From contig JAMOUL010000277.1 in the NCBI GenBank assembly GCA_027062035.1, forward strand, positions 1-29,367: a stretch of DNA of 29,367 bases, in the 5' to 3' direction. The notes under the pieces were generated by a model, which ran no database searches, was not told the origin of the DNA, and saw nothing but the letters and a program-made list of their open reading frames with translations. Within the stretch, counting starts at the first letter, position 1; every line of letters starts with the position of its first letter. Shown here piece after piece: positions 1 to 7,531 of this stretch. The translations under genes and the position numbers were made by a program. Origin of the DNA: Candidatus Aminicenantota bacterium (GTDB lineage: Bacteria; Acidobacteriota; Aminicenantia; S016-38).

Positions 1-1
1 A

Positions 2-1045
2 CCATCCTTTCTCTCCATTTTAGATAAAACAACGCTCGGAAAACTGGGATTTCTGGACGAAATTGCCCTTGCCCTCATAGCTCTGGCCGCAGGGGCAAAG
101 GTTGACCTTTTAAAGGCGAAAAAACTATGGAAGGATATAACGGGGATAATCGCTCTGCAAATAATATTTGCTTTCATCGCAGTAGGAATGGGAATGCCTG
201 CCCTCTTGAAGCTCATGAACATTTCTCCTCCCTCTAAAACCTCCCTTCTGATTTTCCTGGTCCTCGCCACCGCTGCTGTTGCAAAATCACCTGCCACCAC
301 CATTGCAATAATACTGGAAACAAAGGCAGAGGGCAGCTTCACTGACACTATCATAGGAGTGACTATAATAAAGGATATAATAATTATTTTTCTTTTTACC
401 TTTGTTATTGCCATTCTTTCTTCGGGGAAAAACCTTCAATTCTCCACATTCTCCACCCTCTCCCTTGAGATACTCAACTCCATTGTCCTGGGAGGAATAT
501 TTGCAGGAATAATAATCGCATATTTTAAACTCTTCAGGGGAGGCAGAATTCCATTTATCCTGGGCATTTCCTTTCTCATCTCCGCGGTGGCCCACCATTT
601 CCACTTCCATTCCCTGCTGAGCTGTATGGTCGCCGGAATTGCCATTAAAAATTTATCCTCAATGGGGGAAGCCTTTATGAAATCGGTGGAAGAAAGTTCC
701 CTGCCCATATTGATCGTCTTCTTCTCCATCTCAGGGGCCTCTCTGGACTTCTCCATCCTGAAGTTAATCTATCCTGCCGCGATATTCTTTGTAATAATAA
801 GGATCGTCTCCCTCTACTTTTCCACATACCTCGGGGCAAGGGACCCCAGGGTAAAAAAATATGGATGGATGGGTTTTGTGGCTCAGGCCGGACTTACACT
901 TGGCTTTGCAAGCCTTATAGGGACCAGCTTTCCCAAGTACGGCCCTCTTTTAAAAAACCTTATAGTATCTGCAGTCATCATCACCACTATAATAGGGCCT
1001 CCTCTGTTTAACTACTCGCTGAAAAAAGCAGGGGAAGCTAAATAA
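2..1045 (+). CDS. Cation:proton antiporter (CPA2/Kef type), 5'-truncated
   Basis: Integral membrane transporter that should exchange Na+ or K+ for H+ across the inner membrane. The reading frame is open to the left edge of the window, so the true start lies outside; the internal ATG at 188 is not the start. The visible part is almost entirely hydrophobic helices separated by short loops, with the small-residue-rich segments of the Kef/NhaP-like Na_H_Exchanger fold (for example the stretch around AVAKSPATT and the later FVAQAGLTLGFASLIG). No TrkA-N or other cytoplasmic regulatory domain follows: the protein ends soon after the last helix. Its stop overlaps the convergent next gene by 8 bp. Family assignment rests on general sequence character; the transported ion cannot be read from the sequence. 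Confidence 0.8.
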   Translation, partial: PSFLSILDKTTLGKLGFLDEIALALIALAAGAKVDLLKAKKLWKDITGIIALQIIFAFIAVGMGMPALLKLMNISPPSKTSLLIFLVLATAAVAKSPATTIAIILETKAEGSFTDTIIGVTIIKDIIIIFLFTFVIAILSSGKNLQFSTFSTLSLEILNSIVLGGIFAGIIIAYFKLFRGGRIPFILGISFLISAVAHHFHFHSLLSCMVAGIAIKNLSSMGEAFMKSVEESSLPILIVFFSISGASLDFSILKLIYPAAIFFVIIRIVSLYFSTYLGARDPRVKKYGWMGFVAQAGLTLGFASLIGTSFPKYGPLLKNLIVSAVIITTIIGPPLFNYSLKKAGEAK

Positions 1046-1505
1046 TTCCCTTTACCTTTATGTTTTTCTCTATGCGCAGCGTGGTTTTTCCAATTCCGTC
1101 CACTATATCAACCTCTATCCTGTACAAACCGATTCTCACCCCTTTGGAAAGACCGAACTTTGTCTTAAATCCGAGATAGGGAGGCAATTCCTTCAGTGTG
1201 GTCTTCGTGTTAACCACTTCTCTCTGATGTATTAAGTCCCCATCGCTGGTGTAAACCTTGAGGATCTCTGCTACCCTTATCTCGTATCCCTTATCTGTCT
1301 TTCTGTACCCAAACCCAACGATCTCAATATAGAACTTCACAACGTCTCCCTGATGATAAACATTGGAGTCGCGCTTTATCATTTTTCCGTCCTTCTCCTC
1401 GTAAAAAAAGAAATCCTTCAGTTTCATTTCCTGGGGTTGCTTCCCTGAAGAACAGAAAGGGAGAAGAAACGCAACCACAAATACCAGTGCATATAATCTT
1501 TTCAT
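1038..1505 (-). CDS. Small exported protein, possible lipoprotein, unknown function
   Basis: A 155-residue protein that I do not recognise. It has a basic start, a hydrophobic stretch of about 15 residues, and then FLLPFCSSG, where the Cys could be a lipobox cysteine although the residues before it (P-F) are not typical. The rest is rich in alternating beta-type segments with no cysteine or obvious catalytic motif, which suggests one compact beta-sandwich domain in the periplasm. A GAGG ribosome site lies just before the ATG. It is encoded 11 bp downstream of the ClC gene in the same direction, so it is probably the last gene of the PP2C-plsC-ClC operon. It overlaps the convergent antiporter gene by 8 bp. 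Confidence 0.7.
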   Translation of the reverse strand: MKRLYALVFVVAFLLPFCSSGKQPQEMKLKDFFFYEEKDGKMIKRDSNVYHQGDVVKFYIEIVGFGYRKTDKGYEIRVAEILKVYTSDGDLIHQREVVNTKTTLKELPPYLGFKTKFGLSKGVRIGLYRIEVDIVDGIGKTTLRIEKNIKVKGII

Positions 1506-1516
1506 AATTACCTCCT

Positions 1517-3205
1517 CTATTTTTCGCTTATTTCCATAACCCTCTTCATAAAATCTCCCATGGAAAGAACTCCGAGTATTCTTTTATGATCAAGAGGGTC
1601 CAGCACAGGAAGAATGTCGGTGGGACTATCTGCCAGTCTGGTTATTGCTATACTCAGCGGCATCTCAGGATGAAGATGGGATACATTCTCCACCACAAGC
1701 TCTCTTACCTTTCTATCCCCTTCCCCCTTCACAAAGGCCCGTCTTATCGAAGACCCTGTGACCATGCCGATGTAGTTTCCATTGGCGTCAAGAACAGGAT
1801 ACGAGGAAAAGGGAAGAAGGGAAAGAATTTCATTAACCTCCCTTACAGTAAAATCTGCAGGAATAGCATCATAATCTATCCTCATAATATCCTTTACCAG
1901 AATCTCCTCCAGAATTCCTCCTGCTTCTTTGGGTATAAGTGTTCCATCCTCAACCATAACCGCCTCTGTAGCAGAGTAACTGTATAAAAAGGAAGAAAAG
2001 GTATAACTAACGCCTGTGGCGAGCATAAGTGGAAATAGTATAGCGCTATTCATCTTCGTAAGCTCAAGGATAAGCAAAAAAGCCGTCAGGGGAACCCTGA
2101 AGGCTCCTCCGAAAAAGGCTCCCATACCCACTATGGCATAGGCACCTGCACTCGCTATTGGAATTGGAAAGAGGAGGGAAAATATCTTCCAGACCAGGAT
2201 CCCTGAAAAGGCTCCGAGGAAAAAGGCCGGCGCATACATGCCTCCGCTTGCATCAGAACCAATGGATAGTGATGTTAACAAAAGTTTCACAACAAGCAGA
2301 GAGGCTATTATTTCAATGCTGGAATTCAGGTTCATATACTCGGTTATTGTTTCATAGCCGGTTCCCATGGCCTGCGGGAAAAACAGGGCCGCTGCTGAAA
2401 TAATCAATCCAACTGCGGCGAGCCTTATCTCCATTGGAAGAGGGTGCTTTTTGAAAAACCTCTTTACTGCAACTGTAAGTTTTACGAACAGAACAGAAAT
2501 TGGGGCTATAAATAACCCGAGAAATGCATAGTAAATAAGCTCATATGGAGAAAGGAGTTTAAACTGGGGGATGGAAAACATAAGAAGATGGCCTGCCATT
2601 CCCTGTTGTACTGCAGCAGCCAGGACTGTTGCTATAAATGATGCACCCACGATCCTGGCGCTGAAGTTTCCCAGTATTTCCTCAAGCATGTAAGTGACCC
2701 CTGCCATGGGGGCAAAGAATGCAGCAGCTATTCCGCTGCCGGCTCCGATGCTCACCAGCACCCTTGTATTTTTGGAAGAAAGATGGAATGTTTTTCCCAG
2801 AAAAGAGCCAACACCTGCTCCGAGCTTTACCGATGGTCCCTCTGGACCCAGGGAAAAACCACTTCCCACATTCAGTGCGCTGGCAATAAACCGGAAAAAT
2901 GTAACCTTCGAAGGAATATTACCACCGTGATAGGAAAGCATCCTTTTAACATAACCCACTCCACCGCCCTTCACTTCCTTGCAAAGCCTTATTATTCCTC
3001 CTACAACCAATCCACCAATGACCGGACTGAATATCCACAGTCCACCCCTCATGTAAGTGTGTCGGGCTATAAAATGGATACTCGCTCTAAAAAGGGCGGC
3101 CACCACCCCTACGAGAAGGCCCAGGACTATTATTAACAGTATCAAAAGCTGGTCTTCTTTTATATAAATTTTCTTTAATAATTCTTTAACTTTTCCTAAA
3201 AACAT
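1517..3205 (-). CDS. ClC-type chloride channel/transporter with C-terminal CBS pair
   Basis: A 562-residue membrane protein of the voltage-gated chloride channel family. The N-terminal 420 residues are hydrophobic and carry the ClC anion-pathway motifs: LGPEGPSV (the GxEGP motif, whose Glu is the gating glutamate in ClC-ec1) and SGGMYAPAFFLG (the GGxFxP motif). The segment aligned with the GSGIP motif reads GGGVG, so the central serine that contacts chloride is replaced by glycine. Residues about 435-560 form two CBS domains, beginning VKDIMRIDYDAIP, which bind adenine nucleotides in related proteins. Start at the ATG at 3205; it overlaps the upstream plsC by 20 bp, indicating a tight operon. 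The family holds both channels and Cl-/H+ exchangers, and sequence alone does not decide between them. Confidence 0.92.
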   Translation of the reverse strand: MFLGKVKELLKKIYIKEDQLLILLIIVLGLLVGVVAALFRASIHFIARHTYMRGGLWIFSPVIGGLVVGGIIRLCKEVKGGGVGYVKRMLSYHGGNIPSKVTFFRFIASALNVGSGFSLGPEGPSVKLGAGVGSFLGKTFHLSSKNTRVLVSIGAGSGIAAAFFAPMAGVTYMLEEILGNFSARIVGASFIATVLAAAVQQGMAGHLLMFSIPQFKLLSPYELIYYAFLGLFIAPISVLFVKLTVAVKRFFKKHPLPMEIRLAAVGLIISAAALFFPQAMGTGYETITEYMNLNSSIEIIASLLVVKLLLTSLSIGSDASGGMYAPAFFLGAFSGILVWKIFSLLFPIPIASAGAYAIVGMGAFFGGAFRVPLTAFLLILELTKMNSAILFPLMLATGVSYTFSSFLYSYSATEAVMVEDGTLIPKEAGGILEEILVKDIMRIDYDAIPADFTVREVNEILSLLPFSSYPVLDANGNYIGMVTGSSIRRAFVKGEGDRKVRELVVENVSHLHPEMPLSIAITRLADSPTDILPVLDPLDHKRILGVLSMGDFMKRVMEISEK

Positions 3206-3887
3206 TTTCTATAACCCTTTTTAACTCTTCATTCATAAGCGAAGCAGAGGGAAAATCCCTGGGATTAAGGGGAGGAAGAAACTCCACCCTCACCTCACCT
3301 GGTCTGGGGATTCTGTCCTGGCGGGACATAACTTCGTATCCCCCCTTTATTACCACCGGCACAACAGGAACACCTGTCCTTTTAGAAAGCCTGCACACTC
3401 CTTCCTTGAACCTCCCGAGCTTACCGGTATGGGTCCTGGTACCCTCAGGAAAGATTAACAGCGGAAAACCTTTCATTAACAACTCCTCTCCCCTTCTGAA
3501 GGCGAGGGATGCCTTTACGGCGCTTCCCCTGTCCACAGGAACGAAATTGGCAAGGGCAAGGGCCTGACCTATTATGGGAAGATAAAATACCCCTTTCTTT
3601 GCCATTGCCTTCAAAGGATGTGGAACAATCATAAGAAGAACTGGAGGATCAATATAGCTGGTGTGGTTTGGAGCCAGGATATATGGAGGGGGTGGTAGAT
3701 TTTCCAGCCCTCTGGTTACAACCTTTATTCCGAGCAACCAGAAGGACACTTTCCAGAACACATCATATGTGGAATATAAAATACCTTCATTTTTCGTTAT
3801 AAATGCGATCAGAAGAACAGGAAGAATTATAAACAGATGAAAAATAAGAGTGAAAAATAAAAATAAAAGAAATCTTACATATCTCAC
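3186..3887 (-). CDS. plsC: 1-acyl-sn-glycerol-3-phosphate acyltransferase (PlsC family)
   Basis: Membrane-bound acyltransferase of 233 residues, expected to acylate lysophosphatidic acid to phosphatidic acid in phospholipid synthesis. The N-terminus is a long hydrophobic anchor (about residues 5-35). The catalytic HX4D box is present as NHTSYID, followed by the substrate-binding FPEGTRT block and a later GVPVVPVVIKG segment, in the order and spacing usual for PlsC. The start codon is GTG, overlapping the stop of the upstream PP2C gene in a GTGA arrangement, so the two are likely translationally coupled. A lyso-lipid acyltransferase with another acceptor, such as an ornithine lipid, is the main alternative. 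Confidence 0.9.
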   Translation of the reverse strand: MRYVRFLLFLFFTLIFHLFIILPVLLIAFITKNEGILYSTYDVFWKVSFWLLGIKVVTRGLENLPPPPYILAPNHTSYIDPPVLLMIVPHPLKAMAKKGVFYLPIIGQALALANFVPVDRGSAVKASLAFRRGEELLMKGFPLLIFPEGTRTHTGKLGRFKEGVCRLSKRTGVPVVPVVIKGGYEVMSRQDRIPRPGEVRVEFLPPLNPRDFPSASLMNEELKRVIENVFRKS

Positions 3888-4801
3888 TTCTGTACCGTGG
3901 CCGCGTGGGATGGATTGGTAGATATTATCTTCTTAGCCTTTATTTTGAGAAAAGCGCTTCCAAGAAAATACCCCAGAAGAAGGAGTAAAACAAAAATTAA
4001 AGCAATAATATCCACTTTCCTGAAAATTCCTATTTTTTTCACGGTTCTGGTTATGCTTTCCTCAAAAATTTCTTCCCTGGGCATTTTTATAACTATAACG
4101 GTAATATTATCGCCCCCGCCCCTTTCATTGGCGAGCTTTATAAATCTATCCACAGCAGCTTCAGCGGAAAGGTTATTGGCAATATTTTTTATTTCTTCCT
4201 CTTCTATATAGTCTGTGAGTCCGTCTGTGCATAAGACCAGAGCATCCCCTTCCTTCAGGGTGAAAGGTCCCACCAGTTGTGGTTTTATTTCTCCATAGAC
4301 TCCAACCGACTGATATAAAATATTACGTTTGGGATGGTGCCTGGCCTCTTCGACGGATATGGCGCCCTCTCTGAGAAGTTTTTCCACAAGCGAATGATCA
4401 AGAGTCAGCTTTGTAATCCTGGCTTTGTCTATTTTATATGCCCTGCTATCCCCAACATGGACTATGTATCCCTTATTTCCCTTAATATAAAGAACAGTCA
4501 GGGTGGTGCCCATTCCTGCCCGGTGGGGGTCAAGGGAACCCTCCGCATATATTTTTCTATTGGCATCTTCAAATAATCTCTTCAGTAAAGGGAAGGGATT
4601 TTTCCTGTTTCCTTCCTTTACCCCCTTTTTTATAATGTCGCATGCCATCTGGCTTGCAATTTCCCCGGCAAGATGTCCCCCCATCCCGTCTGCTACCACA
4701 AAAAGGTACTCATCTTCTCCAAGCTTCTCTATAAGGAAGCTGTCTTCGTTTTTCTTTCTTACCTTTCCTCTGTCGCTTTTGCCACTGTACGCGATGTTCA
4801 T
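3884..4801 (-). CDS. PP2C-family Ser/Thr protein phosphatase with C-terminal membrane anchor
   Basis: A metal-dependent (Mn/Mg) phosphatase acting on phosphoserine and phosphothreonine. Residues 1-245 give the PPM motifs in order: GKVRKKNEDSF, VADGMGGHLAGE (metal-binding Asp-Gly), VGDSRAYKI, LCTDGLTDYI (metal-binding Asp) and GGGDNITVIV. This is the bacterial Stp/PrpC type, usually paired with Hanks-type kinases; no kinase lies in this window. After the domain, residues about 262-285 form one transmembrane helix followed by a basic tail of about 20 residues, so the catalytic domain should sit on the cytoplasmic face of the membrane. No clear Shine-Dalgarno precedes the ATG. It is the first gene of the minus-strand operon with plsC, ClC and the small exported protein. 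Confidence 0.93.
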   Translation of the reverse strand: MNIAYSGKSDRGKVRKKNEDSFLIEKLGEDEYLFVVADGMGGHLAGEIASQMACDIIKKGVKEGNRKNPFPLLKRLFEDANRKIYAEGSLDPHRAGMGTTLTVLYIKGNKGYIVHVGDSRAYKIDKARITKLTLDHSLVEKLLREGAISVEEARHHPKRNILYQSVGVYGEIKPQLVGPFTLKEGDALVLCTDGLTDYIEEEEIKNIANNLSAEAAVDRFIKLANERGGGDNITVIVIKMPREEIFEESITRTVKKIGIFRKVDIIALIFVLLLLLGYFLGSAFLKIKAKKIISTNPSHAATVQK

Positions 4802-4888
4802 AACTAAATTTTAATCCATCATAAGTTTAAGTCAAACATATTAACATTTTCCTTATAAATAAATGATTCATAATGTATTATTTTACTC

Positions 4889-5470
4889 ATGAAGGAAGTA
4901 TCAAACCGTTTTTTCCTGCTGGACCCCCTGGAGGCACTTCCCCTTATTCTGGGAAAAATTCTCCTTGTTAATAACACAGGGGGAAGAATCGTGGAAGCAG
5001 AGGCTTATCTGGGGGAAACCGATCCCGGGTCCTTTGCCTATAAAGGAAGAAAGGGGGTAAAGAGGGATGCATTGTACAGACCCCCTGGAACAGCCTTTGT
5101 GTACAAAACACACGGACATAGCCTTCTAAATATCATATTTATGGAGGAAGAAAAACCGGGAGCAATCCTTATCCGGGCACTTGAACCCCTCTATGGCATA
5201 GAAGAAATGAAATCCAGGAGAGGAAAAAGCAGGGAAAAAGATCTGTGTTCGGGTCCAGGTAAGTTAACCAGCGCTCTTGGAATTACCGTTGAAATGGACG
5301 GGACAAAAATAAATTCCGGTCCCATAAAACTCATGGAAGGAAATTTAAGGGATGGTGAAAGGATAGGATTTTCCGGAAGGATCGGAATCAGGGAAGGCGC
5401 TGAATTGCCCTACAGGGCATTTATAATAAATTCAAAATTTCTGAGCCGACGAGGGGATTCGAACCCCTGA
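4889..5470 (+). CDS. 3-methyladenine DNA glycosylase (AAG/MPG family)
   Basis: Base-excision repair enzyme that removes alkylated purines. At 193 residues it has the usual length. Family blocks are present: GRIVEAEAYLG (with the catalytic Glu position), the PPGTAFVY segment, ILIRALEPLYGIEEM, LCSGPGKLTSALGI and the C-terminal RAFIINSKFLSRR. In the position normally read as D-P-A-S-H-A-Y, this protein has DPGSFAY, so the active-site His of the human enzyme (His136) is replaced by Phe; catalysis or damage specificity may differ. The last eight codons lie on the complement of a tRNA-Thr gene, so the GDSNP tail is antisense tRNA sequence, yet the conserved end (FxSR) reaches almost to the overlap. 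No clear Shine-Dalgarno precedes the ATG. Confidence 0.9.
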   Translation: MKEVSNRFFLLDPLEALPLILGKILLVNNTGGRIVEAEAYLGETDPGSFAYKGRKGVKRDALYRPPGTAFVYKTHGHSLLNIIFMEEEKPGAILIRALEPLYGIEEMKSRRGKSREKDLCSGPGKLTSALGITVEMDGTKINSGPIKLMEGNLRDGERIGFSGRIGIREGAELPYRAFIINSKFLSRRGDSNP

Positions 5471-5516
5471 CCTGCTGATTACGAATCAGCTGCTCTACCG
5501 GTTGAGCTACGTCGGC
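5444..5516 (-). tRNA. tRNA-Thr (anticodon CGU)
   Basis: On the minus strand this folds as a full cloverleaf. The 7-bp acceptor stem is GCCGACG/CGTCGGC, followed by D arm GCTC...GAGC, anticodon stem GCTGA/TCAGC with loop TTCGTAA (anticodon CGT, reading ACG), a 5-nt variable loop, and T arm AGGGG-TTCGAAT-CCCCT. The discriminator base is T, and CCA is not encoded (CAG follows). The 3' end overlaps the last 27 bp of the DNA glycosylase gene on the other strand. A perfect TATAAT lies about 10 nt upstream of the 5' end. Confidence 0.97.
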
Positions 5517-5526
5517 CTGGGGTAAA

Positions 5527-5532
5527 ATTATA
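5527..5532 (-). promoter_or_regulatory. -10 box of the tRNA-Thr promoter
   Basis: The minus strand reads TATAAT here, placing the transcription start within a few bases of the tRNA 5' end. A partial -35 (TTAACT) lies 15 bp upstream, inside the first codons of the divergent neighbouring gene. The -10 is exact but the -35 spacing is short. Confidence 0.55.
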
Positions 5533-5536
5533 ACAT

Positions 5537-6139
5537 ATGAGAAAGATAGTTAATGATTTACCTTATCAGGTTAACCAGCGAGCTTTCCTGGCTCTTCTGG
5601 GATTTAAAACTGGAAAAAGCACCATAACAGAAACCATGTACAGAAGGATGGAAAGGGCAGTCGAAAGGGCCAGAAATGTTATAGTGCCCAGGGGTGTTTA
5701 TGCTCTTTACCGCATAGAGCAGGTGCTTGAGGAAATGGTGGTACTTGAGAAAAATCTTCTTCTACAGGGAAAATCCATATCAAAGCACTGTAAGGGATTC
5801 TCCCATGTTTACCTCATGGCAGTAACCATTGGCAGCGAAATCGATCGGTTAATCGAAGAATCGCCTGTGGAGGAAGCAATGATAATAGATGCGTACGGCT
5901 CTGAGGCAGTAGAAGGGGCGGCTGAATCCCTCAATAAAGGCATAGAAAGGGAATCGGTCCATTTCGGATTGTTCAGGTTTAACTGGAGATTTTCCCCGGG
6001 TTATGGAGACCTTCCTCTCGAGACAAATATTCTTTTTGAAAGGGCACTGGAAATGGAAGAAATCGGCATAAGGGTTATGGAGAATCTATCTCTTTCTCCA
6101 AGAAAATCCATTACTGCTATAATTCCTGCAGGAGGGTAA
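5537..6139 (+). CDS. Stand-alone MetH activation-domain-like protein
   Basis: A 200-residue protein that matches the C-terminal reactivation domain of cobalamin-dependent methionine synthase, the domain that binds S-adenosylmethionine for reductive methylation of cob(II)alamin. The clearest evidence is the block RFSPGYGDLPLE followed by an LSPRKSITAIIP segment, the same order as RxSPGYGDxPL...MxPxKSVSAI in MetH. The N-terminal part (residues 1-100) lacks the B12-binding and methyl-transfer modules, and no other MetH part lies in this window. Free-standing versions are known, for example in Thermotoga; split methionine synthases may use them in trans. No Shine-Dalgarno is visible before the ATG. 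The gene is followed after one base by the hydrolase gene. Confidence 0.8.
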   Translation: MRKIVNDLPYQVNQRAFLALLGFKTGKSTITETMYRRMERAVERARNVIVPRGVYALYRIEQVLEEMVVLEKNLLLQGKSISKHCKGFSHVYLMAVTIGSEIDRLIEESPVEEAMIIDAYGSEAVEGAAESLNKGIERESVHFGLFRFNWRFSPGYGDLPLETNILFERALEMEEIGIRVMENLSLSPRKSITAIIPAGG

Positions 6140-6140
6140 G

Positions 6141-6911
6141 TTGATTAAGAAACTTCTTGAATTTCTCTTTGAGAACTCAAAGATCGAACCCACCATGGAC
6201 CCGGCCCGGGTGGGGGTAAATTTTCAAAACGTGGAATTTACCAGCGGAGGGAGAACCTTGAGGGGCTGGCTTATAGAAGGCGAAGGCCCGACTCTTATAA
6301 TGAGCCACGGGTGGGGAGCAAATTCACAGGTCTTCATACCTCTCATTCAGCATCTTGCTCCTGCGGGCTACAGGATTCTTGCCTTTGACGCTTCCAATCA
6401 CGGTAGAAGCCAGAATTACCATCCAACAACAATACGAACCTTTGTGGAGGATATCCAATCAGCTATAAATTTCATGGGCGATTCTCCTGTACTGATAGGT
6501 CACTCAATGGGGGCTGCTTCTTCCCTGATAGCCGGGAACATGGAGGAAAGCGTGAGGGCCATTGTGGCTATAGCCCCATTCTGTTCCACCCCTGAAATCA
6601 TAAAAAACAGAATGGGAACGCTGGTTCCAGATTCCCTCAAGAAAAAGGTCCTGGAAGAGCTGGAAAGGATTGCAGGAGTAAACCTCGAAGAGTTCTCGCC
6701 CTGCAGCTTCGTGTGCAAAAGAAAGCTTCCTATACTCATTGTTCATGGGCAAATAGATGAAACTGTGCCATATGAGGATGCCCTAAGGATAAAAAGGAAA
6801 TGCCCTGACATAGAAGTCGAAATAATACCGGACGAGGACCACATGAGCGTCCTCGTTAATAAACAGGCTTTAAGGAGGATAGAAAAATTTCTGGAACAGA
6901 TAACTGGCTGA
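6141..6911 (+). CDS. Alpha/beta hydrolase
   Basis: A 256-residue alpha/beta-fold hydrolase, probably a soluble esterase or lipase-like enzyme of unknown substrate. The nucleophile elbow GHSMGAA gives the catalytic Ser, HGQIDETVPY gives the Asp position, and DEDHMSV gives the His, in the canonical order. The oxyanion-hole region is MSHGWGANSQ. The start is TTG at 6141, supported by GGAGGG 4-9 bp upstream and by only one base separating it from the previous stop; the next ATG would remove the N-terminal 18 residues. It is likely co-transcribed with the MetH-like gene and the following uracil-DNA glycosylase gene, which begins inside or right at its end. Confidence 0.85.
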   Translation: MIKKLLEFLFENSKIEPTMDPARVGVNFQNVEFTSGGRTLRGWLIEGEGPTLIMSHGWGANSQVFIPLIQHLAPAGYRILAFDASNHGRSQNYHPTTIRTFVEDIQSAINFMGDSPVLIGHSMGAASSLIAGNMEESVRAIVAIAPFCSTPEIIKNRMGTLVPDSLKKKVLEELERIAGVNLEEFSPCSFVCKRKLPILIVHGQIDETVPYEDALRIKRKCPDIEVEIIPDEDHMSVLVNKQALRRIEKFLEQITG

Positions 6912-7531
6912 AGGAATACGGAAAGTTTTTAAAGGAAATATCAGGGGATTTTACTACACTCCCCAGACGGTCCAGGCTCGAGGAAATAGCAGAGGAAATC
7001 GCCAGGTGCAGGAAATGTCCCCTCTGGCAAAGCAGAAGAAATCCGGTGCCAGGAGAAGGTAATCCCTTTGCCAGAATATTCTTTGTGGGAGAAGCACCGG
7101 GTGCCACAGAGGACGCTACCGGCAGACCCTTTGTTGGAAGAGCAGGTGAGCTCCTAACAAGGATAATAAAGGCCATGGGATTTTCCCGGAAGGAGGTATT
7201 CATCGGTAACATACTGAAATGCAGACCTCCTGGAAACAGAACTCCAACAGAAGAGGAGCAGAAAACCTGCTTCCCCTATCTGGAACGCCAGATAGAAATT
7301 ATCAAACCCGATGTCCTCATAGCACTGGGAAGGGTGGCTGCCGTGAACCTTACTGGAAAGAAAACTTCGCTTTCCTCCATGAGGGGAGAAGTGCACCATT
7401 TCAGGGGAATCCCTGTTGTGGTAACCTATCATCCCTCCTATTTGCTACAGAGGGGAGAACCAAAGGAGTTAAAAAAACTTGTCTGGGCGGATATGAAACT
7501 GGCACTGAGGATCCTGAATGGAGAAATATAA
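6887..7531 (+). CDS. Family 4 (Fe-S) uracil-DNA glycosylase, non-standard start
   Basis: Removes uracil from DNA, protecting against cytosine deamination, a repair class common in thermophiles. Motifs: GEAPG (motif 1, water-activating region), GRPFVGRAGELL, and YHPSYLL (motif 2, HPS). Four Fe-S ligands are visible: the pair in RCRKCPL near the N-terminus, then Cys in ILKCRPPGNR and in KTCFPYLE. The first ATG/GTG/TTG in frame is the GTG at 7046, but that would delete the first two ligands and the conserved LEEIAEEIARC segment, so translation must begin upstream, where the frame is open back to 6863 without a standard start. Best candidates are ATT at 6887, with AGGAGG 8 nt upstream, or CTG at 6908 overlapping the hydrolase stop. 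Function is secure; the start is inferred. Confidence 0.88.
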   Translation: MSGTDNWLKEYGKFLKEISGDFTTLPRRSRLEEIAEEIARCRKCPLWQSRRNPVPGEGNPFARIFFVGEAPGATEDATGRPFVGRAGELLTRIIKAMGFSRKEVFIGNILKCRPPGNRTPTEEEQKTCFPYLERQIEIIKPDVLIALGRVAAVNLTGKKTSLSSMRGEVHHFRGIPVVVTYHPSYLLQRGEPKELKKLVWADMKLALRILNGEI

